This document shows positions 7,837 through 14,068 of a stretch of DNA of 22,668 nucleotides, piece by piece. A program made the position numbers and the translations under genes. The notes under the pieces are model-generated. The model saw only the letters and a list, made by a program, of their open reading frames with translations. It ran no database searches and was not told where the DNA came from. The DNA is from JAHECQ01 sp047638695 (GTDB lineage Bacteria > Actinomycetota > Acidimicrobiia > Acidimicrobiales > SZUA-35): assembly GCA_047638695.1 (NCBI GenBank), contig JBLINY010000073.1:1-22668 (forward strand), in the 5' to 3' direction. Positions within the stretch are counted from its first letter, which is position 1; every line of letters starts with the position of its first letter.

Positions 7837-8316
7837 GTGGACTCTGTTTGTGGGCACTGCGGATACGAGAATCCTCTTGGAGCCAAGTTCTGCATGTCGT
7901 GTGGCAAGCAGATGACACTCGGCGGAGCCGTTCTCGATACCGGCGCGGTCGTTCTCGCGAGCGATGAACCAACCGCAGACTCACCCGCCATCACCGTTGC
8001 ATCCAGCGGCGAAGCGCAGGGGATGTTCGTCGTTCGGGAGGGGCCAAAGCGCGGCAGTCGCATCTCGCTCGATCTCGATCGGGTCACGATCGGTCGTCAC
8101 CCCGAATCGGATATTTTTCTCGACGACATCACGGTGTCGCGCCGACATGCAGAGATTCACCGGACGGTGAACGGGTTCGACGTGTCCGACGCTGGCAGCC
8201 TGAACGGAACCTATGTCAACAGGACGCTGGTCGAGCGAGCTCAGCTGCAAGATGGCGATGAATTGCAAGTCGGCAAGTTCAAGTTGGTATTTGTGGCCCT
8301 AGGAGATGGGGAATGA
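7837..8316 (+). CDS. garA: Zinc-ribbon FHA-domain protein, GarA/OdhI-like
   Basis: This is a 159-residue cytoplasmic protein starting at GTG. The N terminus is a zinc ribbon (Cys5, Cys8, Cys19, Cys22), followed by a flexible linker (about 25-60). A classic FHA domain (about 62-153) shows GRHPESD (Arg87), SRRHAEIH (Ser101, His104) and GSLNGTYVN (Asn123), the phosphothreonine-binding residues. Position between gcvH and an ftsR-type merR gene matches GarA of Mycobacterium and OdhI of Corynebacterium, which control 2-oxoglutarate dehydrogenase and glutamate dehydrogenase. The ETTS phosphorylation motif found before the FHA domain in those proteins is not seen here; the zinc ribbon occupies that end. 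Orthology by synteny is likely, but the control mechanism may differ. It overlaps the next gene by 11 bases. Confidence 0.9.
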   Translation: MDSVCGHCGYENPLGAKFCMSCGKQMTLGGAVLDTGAVVLASDEPTADSPAITVASSGEAQGMFVVREGPKRGSRISLDLDRVTIGRHPESDIFLDDITVSRRHAEIHRTVNGFDVSDAGSLNGTYVNRTLVERAQLQDGDELQVGKFKLVFVALGDGE

Positions 8317-9274
8317 ACCTGGCAAGACCACAGGTCACAGGATGATGGAGAGTTCTACGGCTCATTGGTCGATCGGGGAAGTGCTCGGGCTGCTCCAAGA
8401 CGAATTTCCTGACGTCACGATCTCGAAGATTCGTTTTCTCGAGAGCCAGGGCTTAATCGACCCTGAACGAACCCCATCGGGCTACCGCCGTTTCTACGAC
8501 CGAGATTTCGAGCGGTTGCGCTGGATCTTGGTTCAACAGCGCGACCACTATCTTCCACTCAAGGTGATTCGGGATCGTCTCGAGGCGGGCGATGTGGTCG
8601 GCTTGGATTCTGGCGACGACATCGAGGTCCTTCCCGACGACGCCGAATTGTCCGTCTTGTCGGACTCGCAGTCCTTCGAAGCGGCCGACATCGATCCGCT
8701 GGTCGACCTGACCGATGACGCAGTCGTTCCGGTTGGTGATCTTGAGTTAGCGACATCGGAGATCGAGGAGGTCACATTGGTTGTTCCAGGTGAGGTACCC
8801 GAACGTTCAGCGGTCGCCGAGGCCGGCATCTCTCAAGCTGACGTCGAGACTGATTCTCTACTTCAGGTAGAGGGCTCGGGAATGCTGGCGCTGGTAGCGA
8901 TGAGCAGGGACGAGCTGGCCGAAGCGGCCGGTTGTGACCAGCGGCTTCTCCACGAGCTCGAGCGGTTCAACCTCATTGCAGGTCGATCTGTTGGTTCGGT
9001 CCTGATGTTCGATGCAGCGGCGCTTGAGGTTGCTCGCTTGGCCGTGCGCTTCGGCGAGTTCGGTCTCGATCCGCGCCATCTCAGGTCCTTTCGGCTCGGT
9101 GCCGAGCGCGAGGTTGGTTTGGTGGCCCAGATCGTGCAACCAATGATGCACCGGCGTTCGCCTGATGCTCGCCAGGAGACGATGGCGATACTCGACGAGA
9201 TGATGGCCCTCGCCACCAGCCTGCGCAACGCGATGGTGCGCCATGTGGTGGCCGAGCAATTCCCCGATCGTTGA
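8306..9274 (+). CDS. ftsR: MerR-family regulator, FtsR-like
   Basis: The product is 322 residues from the ATG at 8306. The in-frame ATGs at 8342 and 8345 are plausible alternatives, since family-like sequence starts at HWSIGEVL. The N-terminal winged helix (about residues 20-88) has the MerR pattern TISKIRFLESQGLI ... SGYRRF. An acidic linker follows (about 95-195, rich in Asp, Glu, Val). The C-terminal domain (about 195-320) resembles the second conserved domain of the Rv1828/FtsR family and has no obvious small-molecule site. FtsR of Corynebacterium glutamicum activates ftsZ and lies beside odhI, the same context as here. AGGAG directly abuts the 8306 ATG, too close for ideal use, which keeps the downstream starts open. 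The gene overlaps garA and is probably co-transcribed with it. Confidence 0.87.
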   Translation: MGNEPGKTTGHRMMESSTAHWSIGEVLGLLQDEFPDVTISKIRFLESQGLIDPERTPSGYRRFYDRDFERLRWILVQQRDHYLPLKVIRDRLEAGDVVGLDSGDDIEVLPDDAELSVLSDSQSFEAADIDPLVDLTDDAVVPVGDLELATSEIEEVTLVVPGEVPERSAVAEAGISQADVETDSLLQVEGSGMLALVAMSRDELAEAAGCDQRLLHELERFNLIAGRSVGSVLMFDAAALEVARLAVRFGEFGLDPRHLRSFRLGAEREVGLVAQIVQPMMHRRSPDARQETMAILDEMMALATSLRNAMVRHVVAEQFPDR

Positions 9275-9317
9275 TCCCAACCCCTCGCATCGCTGGGTGG
9301 ACGGCAGCCCGGGGGGC

Positions 9318-9323
9318 TAGGTT
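9318..9323 (+). promoter_or_regulatory. Candidate -10 box of the DUF151 nuclease gene
   Basis: TAGGTT lies 6 bases before the ATG at 9330. A G-run just upstream (9311-9316) is not a usable ribosome binding site at that distance. A leaderless transcript is likely. Confidence 0.38.
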
Positions 9324-9329
9324 GTAGTC

Positions 9330-9839
9330 ATGGCAGTCGAGATGGAATTGGTCGGCGTGCGGGTGCAGATGCCGACGAACGCACCGATTCTGATCCTGCG
9401 CGAGGCCGATGGCCGGCGCCGCACTGTGCCGATCTATATCGGCGGCCCAGAAGCACACGCCATCGATCTGGCGCTCTCGGGCACGCCGACGGCACGACCG
9501 ATGACCCATGATCTTCTGACAACGATGATCGCCGAGTTGGGCGCCACTATCGAACGGGTGGTGGTCACCGAGCTTCGACAGGGGACGTTCTACGCCGACC
9601 TCTTCGTACGCGACGCTGCTGGTGATGTGCAGACCTTCTCTGCCCGTCCGTCCGACGCCGTGGCCATAGCGGTTCGGGCCGATGTTCCGATTTTCGCCGA
9701 AGAGGCGTTGATCGAAGATGCCGGTATTGAAGAAGAGGAAGACGATGACCAGCGTGTCGACGGCATCGAGGAAGAAGAGATGGTCGAGCAGCTTCGGAAG
9801 TTCCTCGACGAAGCGAAGCCCGACGATTTCAAGGAGTAG
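9330..9839 (+). CDS. DUF151 bifunctional nuclease-family protein
   Basis: This is a 169-residue protein. The DUF151/BFN domain covers about residues 1-130 with family landmarks PIYIGGPEAHAI, GTFYADLFV and SARPSDAVAIAVR. Members have been reported to act on DNA and RNA. The gene is the Rv1829 equivalent by position, between two merR genes. The C-terminal 40 residues are very acidic (EEEEDDDQ and DGIEEEE) before a short helix, giving a tail longer than the core domain needs. The start at 9330 is backed by a TANNNT box 6 bases upstream. The cellular function in actinobacteria is not established. Confidence 0.92.
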   Translation: MAVEMELVGVRVQMPTNAPILILREADGRRRTVPIYIGGPEAHAIDLALSGTPTARPMTHDLLTTMIAELGATIERVVVTELRQGTFYADLFVRDAAGDVQTFSARPSDAVAIAVRADVPIFAEEALIEDAGIEEEEDDDQRVDGIEEEEMVEQLRKFLDEAKPDDFKE

Positions 9840-9877
9840 CACCCGCCTCGTCACTGGCGGCGGCGGCGCTCGCGGTC

Positions 9878-10894
9878 TCAGATTTCGTCAGCGACTCCAA
9901 CCACGTCGAGTTCGCGAACAGCTGTCGCGATACGCCTGATGCTGTTGGAGACCATGGTCGCCGTTCGCTCGTCTGGCGCCTCGCGTTGCACCAGCAGCAG
10001 CACCGCCAGACCAGGCAGTAGAAAGCCGAGTCGGTAGCGGCGCCATGTCTCGGAGAGGTCCGACGCGGTGAGAGACGCGTACCGTGCGACGAGGGTCTGG
10101 TCGGACTTGGCCCGGTCGAGGGGTGCCATGCTGGTCGCGGCCAGCCATGACAAGTCGGCCTCTCCGAATTGCACCGCGATCTGTTGCCAATCGAACAAGA
10201 TGGCCTCGCCGGTAGTTTCGTCGAACACGAGATTGTCGGCTCGCGGATCGCCATGACAGAGCGTTGGCGACTGGGCGTTGAAGGCCTCGATGAGAACGGA
10301 CCGGCGGTCCAGAAGGGTGCGGAAGATCTGCGCCTCTGCCGGCCCGACATGATGGGGGAGTGCATCCAGTCCACGTTCGAGAGCTACGGAGTCGAACGTC
10401 GCTGGCGCTGAGCGCCGCACATTTAGCCCATCGGTTCGTTCCGGAGCGGCGAATGCCCGGTGCAAGTTGCTCAGTGCCGACACAACATGGAGGGCATCGT
10501 CGAGGTCAAGACCGGTGGCCTGGGCGACCGCACGGTGCTGACCGAGGTCGGTGATGAGGAACGACCATCGATCGTCGCCCTCGTCGAGGGTGTCCAGAAG
10601 TTCGGGGTGGCGGACGGCCCCGCTGGTCAGTATCCGCTGGTACGCCAAGGCCTCTCGTCGGTAGGCCCCGGACGCCCGAGCTGCTTCGCCGTTCGGACCG
10701 GTGGTGGACAGTTTGGCCACGACTGATTGGGGTGCTGCCGGCCCAGAGAGTTCGACTCGCCACACGTCGCTGAACACGCCTCGACCTCCGCCGGCGTCGG
10801 AGACTTTGTGTACCCGCCAACCGTTGCGCTCGACGAGCGCATTGATGCGAGGATCGATCGCAGAAGAAGGCATCTCAGGAGAAGGAGAGGTCAC
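9878..10894 (-). CDS. Aminoglycoside phosphotransferase/choline kinase-like (APH) protein
   Basis: This 338-residue cytoplasmic protein starts at GTG, with GATACT 6 bases upstream as a likely -10 box. The kinase-like fold shows a Lys in VVAKLS (about residue 61), the catalytic loop CHGDPRADN (His214, Asp216, Asn221) and the metal-binding FDWQ (Asp235). It is closer to the broad phosphotransferase group acting on small alcohols than to resistance enzymes. The substrate is unknown and nothing here suggests drug resistance. It runs against all its neighbours and sits between the DUF151 gene and the second merR, which adjoin each other in Mycobacterium, so it looks inserted into that conserved block. 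Confidence 0.85.
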   Translation of the reverse strand: MTSPSPEMPSSAIDPRINALVERNGWRVHKVSDAGGGRGVFSDVWRVELSGPAAPQSVVAKLSTTGPNGEAARASGAYRREALAYQRILTSGAVRHPELLDTLDEGDDRWSFLITDLGQHRAVAQATGLDLDDALHVVSALSNLHRAFAAPERTDGLNVRRSAPATFDSVALERGLDALPHHVGPAEAQIFRTLLDRRSVLIEAFNAQSPTLCHGDPRADNLVFDETTGEAILFDWQQIAVQFGEADLSWLAATSMAPLDRAKSDQTLVARYASLTASDLSETWRRYRLGFLLPGLAVLLLVQREAPDERTATMVSNSIRRIATAVRELDVVGVADEI

Positions 10895-10900
10895 TGGGTG

Positions 10901-10906
10901 AGTATC
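10901..10906 (-). promoter_or_regulatory. Candidate -10 box of the APH-like gene
   Basis: GATACT on the minus strand lies 6 bases before the GTG at 10894, with no Shine-Dalgarno sequence. It is identical in sequence and distance to the box before the DUF4214 gene. Confidence 0.33.
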
Positions 10907-10933
10907 CCAGCAGGAACGCCCCGGTGGGGGTCC

Positions 10934-10961
10934 TCGCGCGGTCCGCGCGAAACTCGCGCGG
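10934..10961. repeat. Alternating inverted repeats TCGCGCGG
   Basis: TCGCGCGG (10934-10941), CCGCGCGA (10943-10950) and TCGCGCGG again (10954-10961). The middle arm can pair with either neighbour, so two exclusive hairpins are possible. It lies 40 bases upstream of the APH-like start, in the 239-base divergent gap. No U-tract follows in either direction, so a terminator is unlikely. Confidence 0.75.
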
Positions 10962-11019
10962 ATAGTGTTGACGCCCTCACAGCGATCGCATAGGTTGGCC
11001 AGCGGTTGGTTGCATGGAC

Positions 11020-11048
11020 GTAATTACATTCAATGTAGGAATTACATT
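11020..11048. promoter_or_regulatory. Operator candidate upstream of the second merR gene
   Basis: The region holds a perfect odd palindrome TACATT-C-AATGTA (11025-11037), the palindrome GTAATTAC (11020-11027) and a direct repeat AATTACATT at 11022-11030 and 11040-11048, an 18-base period. It is strikingly AT-rich within GC-rich surroundings and lies 86 bases before the MerR start. MerR proteins bind such dyads and often regulate themselves, so self-regulation is the natural guess. Confidence 0.6.
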
Positions 11049-11133
11049 CTCGTGCAATTGACCGATGCTCCATCTGAGACCGCTACTGCGGTTTCGGCTC
11101 TGCCCGCACTTCTTCCCTCAGCAGGTCGCTTTC

Positions 11134-11619
11134 ATGAATCTTGAAGACAGCTTTTCCGGTAAACGAACAGCGGAAATCGTTGGGATCACCTATCGGCAGC
11201 TTGACTACTGGGCCCGAACTGACCTTGTGCGGCCGTCGGTGGCCGATGCTCAGGGATCGGGAAGTCGCCGGGGTTATTCGTATCGCGACCTGCTCGAGCT
11301 GAAGGTCGTCAAGACATTGCTTGATTCGGGTATCCGACTCGAGTCAGTTCGCGAAGCCTTCGTCTACTTGCGCGATCAGATGGGCGAGGACATCGCGTCG
11401 GCAAACCTGGTGCTGAACGGCGCGAGTTCGGTGGTGGTGAGGAGCGGCGAGGAGCTGGTTGACCTGCTCCGTAATGGTCAGGGCGTGCTGAACATCTTGC
11501 CGATGGCGGGCGTTAAGGAACAGGTTGACGCCGCAATCGTCGAGCTTCACAGCCCTGCTGCGGTGGACAGCCCTGCTGCGGTGGACAGCCCTGCTGCACC
11601 GCGGGTTGCCGAAGCTTAG
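11134..11619 (+). CDS. MerR-family regulator (Rv1830-type)
   Basis: This is a 161-residue DNA-binding protein. The winged helix (about residues 8-78) shows KRTAEIVGITYRQLDYWART and SRRGYSYRDLLELKVV. A helical dimerisation part follows (VREAFVYLRDQM). The middle domain (about 90-135) resembles the Rv1830/McdR group, linked to control of cell division in mycobacteria. The C-terminal end is a low-complexity tail SPAAVDSPAAVDSPAA encoded by an 18-bp tandem repeat. An in-frame ATG at 11065 would add 23 residues unlike the family; MNLEDSFSG at 11134, with AGG 8 bases upstream, is the better start. It belongs to the conserved gcvH-garA-ftsR-DUF151-merR block. Confidence 0.9.
   Translation: MNLEDSFSGKRTAEIVGITYRQLDYWARTDLVRPSVADAQGSGSRRGYSYRDLLELKVVKTLLDSGIRLESVREAFVYLRDQMGEDIASANLVLNGASSVVVRSGEELVDLLRNGQGVLNILPMAGVKEQVDAAIVELHSPAAVDSPAAVDSPAAPRVAEA
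11551..11597 (+). repeat. 18-bp in-frame tandem repeat in the second merR
   Basis: The unit AGCCCTGCTGCGGTGGAC is repeated at 11551-11568 and 11569-11586, then partially at 11587-11597. Each unit encodes SPAAVD, so copy-number change only alters the length of the C-terminal tail. Confidence 0.92.
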
Positions 11620-11669
11620 GCGCCTTCAGAGGGCTGGCTCACGGCCGAAGGGTCGTGAGGGGCAACGAT

Positions 11670-13118
11670 TCAGATCCGTTCCCGGGTCGCCGACCACAAC
11701 TGTGCTTGGTTTTTGCCTCGCCGCTTTGCTTCATAGAGGGCCTGATCGGCGCGTTCGAACGTCTCGTCTGGCGTCGTGTTGTGCTCGTGCAGTGCCACGC
11801 CAGCACTAAGCGTCGGGGTGGGTCCGTCTTCGACTCGGCGGTCGAGCCCCCAACCCTGGAGGATGCGGTCTGCAACCGCGAGGGGGTCAGCATGGGCACG
11901 GCGAGCGACGATCAGGAACTCATCCCCACCGAGTCGGGCCGAGGTGTCAGAGTCACGCAGGCAGTGCTGCAGGTGGGCGCTGAGCGCCTGCAGGACCTGA
12001 TCGCCAGCGGCGTGGCCGCGGGTGTCGTTCACCTGTTTGAAGCCGTCGAGGTCGAGGACAACGAGCGCATCTCCTGGCTGGAGTGCTGCTTTGAGGGCAT
12101 CGGCATGGCGCCGATTGCCAATACCGGTGAGTTCGTCGAGCGTCGTGGCTCGGTTCAGCTCGTCGATGACGAAAAGGTGTTCGATGGCGATGCCGACCTG
12201 AAGACCGAAGAGGCGGGCGAGATCCATCGTGAAGTCGGGATCGCTGGTGTCGATGGGGTAGAGGACCACGGCTCCAACGGGTGCATCGGGCGCGGGCAGG
12301 GGGACAACCAGCATGGTGTGGTCGTCACGAGTAGGCACGAGCCGGGGACGATCGCCGCCGATGGTTTCGATGAGAAGCTGCGCTGCATGTTCGCCGGGGT
12401 CGGCGGTCGTCGCCGACCCTCGAGTGACAGGAATCAGCTCGCCTTGGTTTGTGCGGAGAACAACGGTAGATCGATCGACGTCGAAAATCTCCCGGGCCGC
12501 CTCGGCGACCTGCTCGGCCGCTTGTTCGAGCGAGCCCGGTCGTCGGAAGCCGTGCAGCACATCTTCCAGGCGACTCAGGCGTAGGTGTCGCTGGTGACTC
12601 TCAGCACTCGAGCGAATGGATCGATTGGTGACGGCCGAGATGAGCTCCGCCAGCACGGCTGCGATCGGTACGGCGACCAGTGGTAGAGCGAGGCTAAGTC
12701 GGTCCGGAGCCTGCCAGTAGGCGAGAAGTAGCGTGAGGATTATCGCCGGACTAGTAGCCATTGCCATGCCGGGCGACATGGTGAAGCCGACGTAGGCCGT
12801 GACCATCACGGCAATCAGCGACAACCCGACGGCGGCGTAGGGGGTGGCGGCGAGTTCAGCTTGGTAAACGCCGAGAGCGATCGTTCCCAATACGACGGCC
12901 GCAGGCAGCAATCGCCAGTTCGCATCGATTCGGTCCCATGGCACCAAGTAGAAGATGGCGCCAGCGACGACAAGGGCAACCGCCGCAACGGCGAGCGGCG
13001 TGAGGGGTAGACCTGTGCCGTTTCGGGCCGCGAGGTCCAGCAACGCCAGCAGCGATGACGCGCTGAGGAGAACAGCTGCCGCTATTCCCTGCCGCCTACG
13101 CCAGAAAAACTCCGCCAT
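11670..13118 (-). CDS. Membrane GAF-GGDEF diguanylate cyclase
   Basis: The product is 482 residues. The N-terminal half has about five to six hydrophobic segments (residues 11-30, 41-60, 70-86, 94-112, 120-135, 141-162). A GAF-like region follows (about 190-315, starting after LSRLEDVLHGF), then a GGDEF domain (about 318-480). The active-site GGDEF is intact (397-401), and the allosteric inhibition motif RDSD (388-391) stands five residues before it, so product feedback is expected. LDGFKQVND and DELTGIGNRR are also canonical. It should make cyclic di-GMP from two GTP in response to a membrane or GAF-bound signal. No EAL phosphodiesterase or PilZ effector is in the window. The start has AAGG 2 bases before the ATG, inside a small hairpin. 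Confidence 0.93.
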   Translation of the reverse strand: MAEFFWRRRQGIAAAVLLSASSLLALLDLAARNGTGLPLTPLAVAAVALVVAGAIFYLVPWDRIDANWRLLPAAVVLGTIALGVYQAELAATPYAAVGLSLIAVMVTAYVGFTMSPGMAMATSPAIILTLLLAYWQAPDRLSLALPLVAVPIAAVLAELISAVTNRSIRSSAESHQRHLRLSRLEDVLHGFRRPGSLEQAAEQVAEAAREIFDVDRSTVVLRTNQGELIPVTRGSATTADPGEHAAQLLIETIGGDRPRLVPTRDDHTMLVVPLPAPDAPVGAVVLYPIDTSDPDFTMDLARLFGLQVGIAIEHLFVIDELNRATTLDELTGIGNRRHADALKAALQPGDALVVLDLDGFKQVNDTRGHAAGDQVLQALSAHLQHCLRDSDTSARLGGDEFLIVARRAHADPLAVADRILQGWGLDRRVEDGPTPTLSAGVALHEHNTTPDETFERADQALYEAKRRGKNQAQLWSATRERI

Positions 13119-13200
13119 CGCCTTTTGCTCTTAAGGCAACAGAACCTATGGCTCTGCCGCTGCCCGACCACAATCCGTGCATGCGACCGTACCCTACGTG

Positions 13201-13291
13201 ACGCACAATGCGAAGCTGGGGATGGAATGCGAAGCTGGGGATGGAATGCGAAGCTGGGGATGGAATGCGAAGCTCGGGATGGGTTGTGCGT
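13201..13291. repeat. 19-bp tandem repeat (4 copies) with inverted flanks
   Basis: The unit CGAAGCTGGGGATGGAATG occurs exactly at 13211-13229, 13230-13248 and 13249-13267, then with three changes at 13268-13286. The array is bracketed by ACGCACAA (13201-13208) and its reverse complement TTGTGCGT (13284-13291). It lies in the 226-base gap between the cyclase start and the phosphatase end and has no credible reading frame. Confidence 0.92.
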
Positions 13292-13344
13292 GAAAAGATG
13301 CTGGAGCGAAGGTTCCCGGGCTTCGCTTCAGAAGGGTCTCTGCC

Positions 13345-14034
13345 TCAGGTGGGAGGGTCAGCATCGGCGGTGAGCGGCCCACAATGGGCAGCATCGTTGA
13401 ACGACCGGATAACCCATCCCTCGTCGGAAACAACCAGGTGGGCGAACGACCCGTTGCGGCTGCCATTGAAGGTGAACGGGTTGGCTCCGATCGCGTGGCC
13501 GAGCAGCGATCCGATGGTGCCGCCGTGGCACACCGCCATGACGAACTGGTCAGGATGGGAAGCAGCAATGCGTTCTACGCCAGCGACGGTGCGAGCCGTG
13601 AAGGAGGCGTTGGTCTCTGCGCCGGGAATCTCGCCCCATTCGCGATTGGCTCGCATCGCCATGGCAGCGGGATGTTCTTCGGCCACCATCTGACGGAACT
13701 TGCCGCCTTCGCCGATGCCGAGGTGGATCTCGCGGAGGTCGGCTTCGACTCGCGGCTCGATACCAAGGTGGCTTGCCAATGGCGCCGCAGTCTGATGGGT
13801 GCGCTGCAACGACGTGACATAGATGGCATCGATGGGTTGAGTCTTTAGGCGTTCACCAACTTGTGTGGCCTGGTACTGCCCGAGCGGCGACAACGGCGGA
13901 TCGCCTTGTCCATCAACCAGCGGGAAAGGTTGTCCCTCGACGAAGGGTGCCGACTGGCCGTGGCGGACGAGCAGCACCTGGCAGGCGCCGGACGGCGGCT
14001 CGAAGAAGGTCTGGGGGTAGCTTTTGGCGGTCAT
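13345..14034 (-). CDS. Histidine phosphatase family protein
   Basis: This 229-residue cytoplasmic protein belongs to the phosphoglycerate-mutase-like superfamily, which forms a phosphohistidine intermediate. The catalytic LVRHGQS is at residues 22-28 (His25). SLQRTHQTA supplies the second Arg, LREIHLGIGEG the acidic residue, and VCHGGTIGSLLG the second His. An insertion with FPLVDGQGDPP separates the RHG motif from LSPLGQYQA, as in many actinobacterial relatives. The substrate cannot be told. The start ATG at 14034 has TAAGTT 8 bases upstream and is divergent from oligopeptidase B. Confidence 0.9.
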   Translation of the reverse strand: MTAKSYPQTFFEPPSGACQVLLVRHGQSAPFVEGQPFPLVDGQGDPPLSPLGQYQATQVGERLKTQPIDAIYVTSLQRTHQTAAPLASHLGIEPRVEADLREIHLGIGEGGKFRQMVAEEHPAAMAMRANREWGEIPGAETNASFTARTVAGVERIAASHPDQFVMAVCHGGTIGSLLGHAIGANPFTFNGSRNGSFAHLVVSDEGWVIRSFNDAAHCGPLTADADPPT

Positions 14035-14042
14035 CGGAGCAG

Positions 14043-14048
14043 AACTTA
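14043..14048 (-). promoter_or_regulatory. Candidate -10 box of the histidine phosphatase gene
   Basis: TAAGTT on the minus strand ends 8 bases before the ATG at 14034. It is only 7 bases from the oppositely directed box at 14056-14061, so the two promoters overlap. Confidence 0.35.
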
Positions 14049-14055
14049 GTCCCCG

Positions 14056-14061
14056 TAGCCT
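14056..14061 (+). promoter_or_regulatory. Candidate -10 box of the oligopeptidase gene
   Basis: TAGCCT lies 7 bases before the ATG at 14069. This favours 14069 over the upstream in-frame ATG at 14024. Confidence 0.38.
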
Positions 14062-14068
14062 GGGCCGG

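Noticed and set aside
9878..10894. Acquired aminoglycoside resistance gene
   Set aside because: The catalytic motifs place it in the broad APH-like kinase group, but codon use resembles its neighbours, no mobile element is near, and no resistance-specific features are recognisable.
11655..12584. 309-residue frame opposite the GGDEF gene
   Set aside because: The minus strand encodes an intact GAF-GGDEF protein here; the plus-strand product is its shadow.
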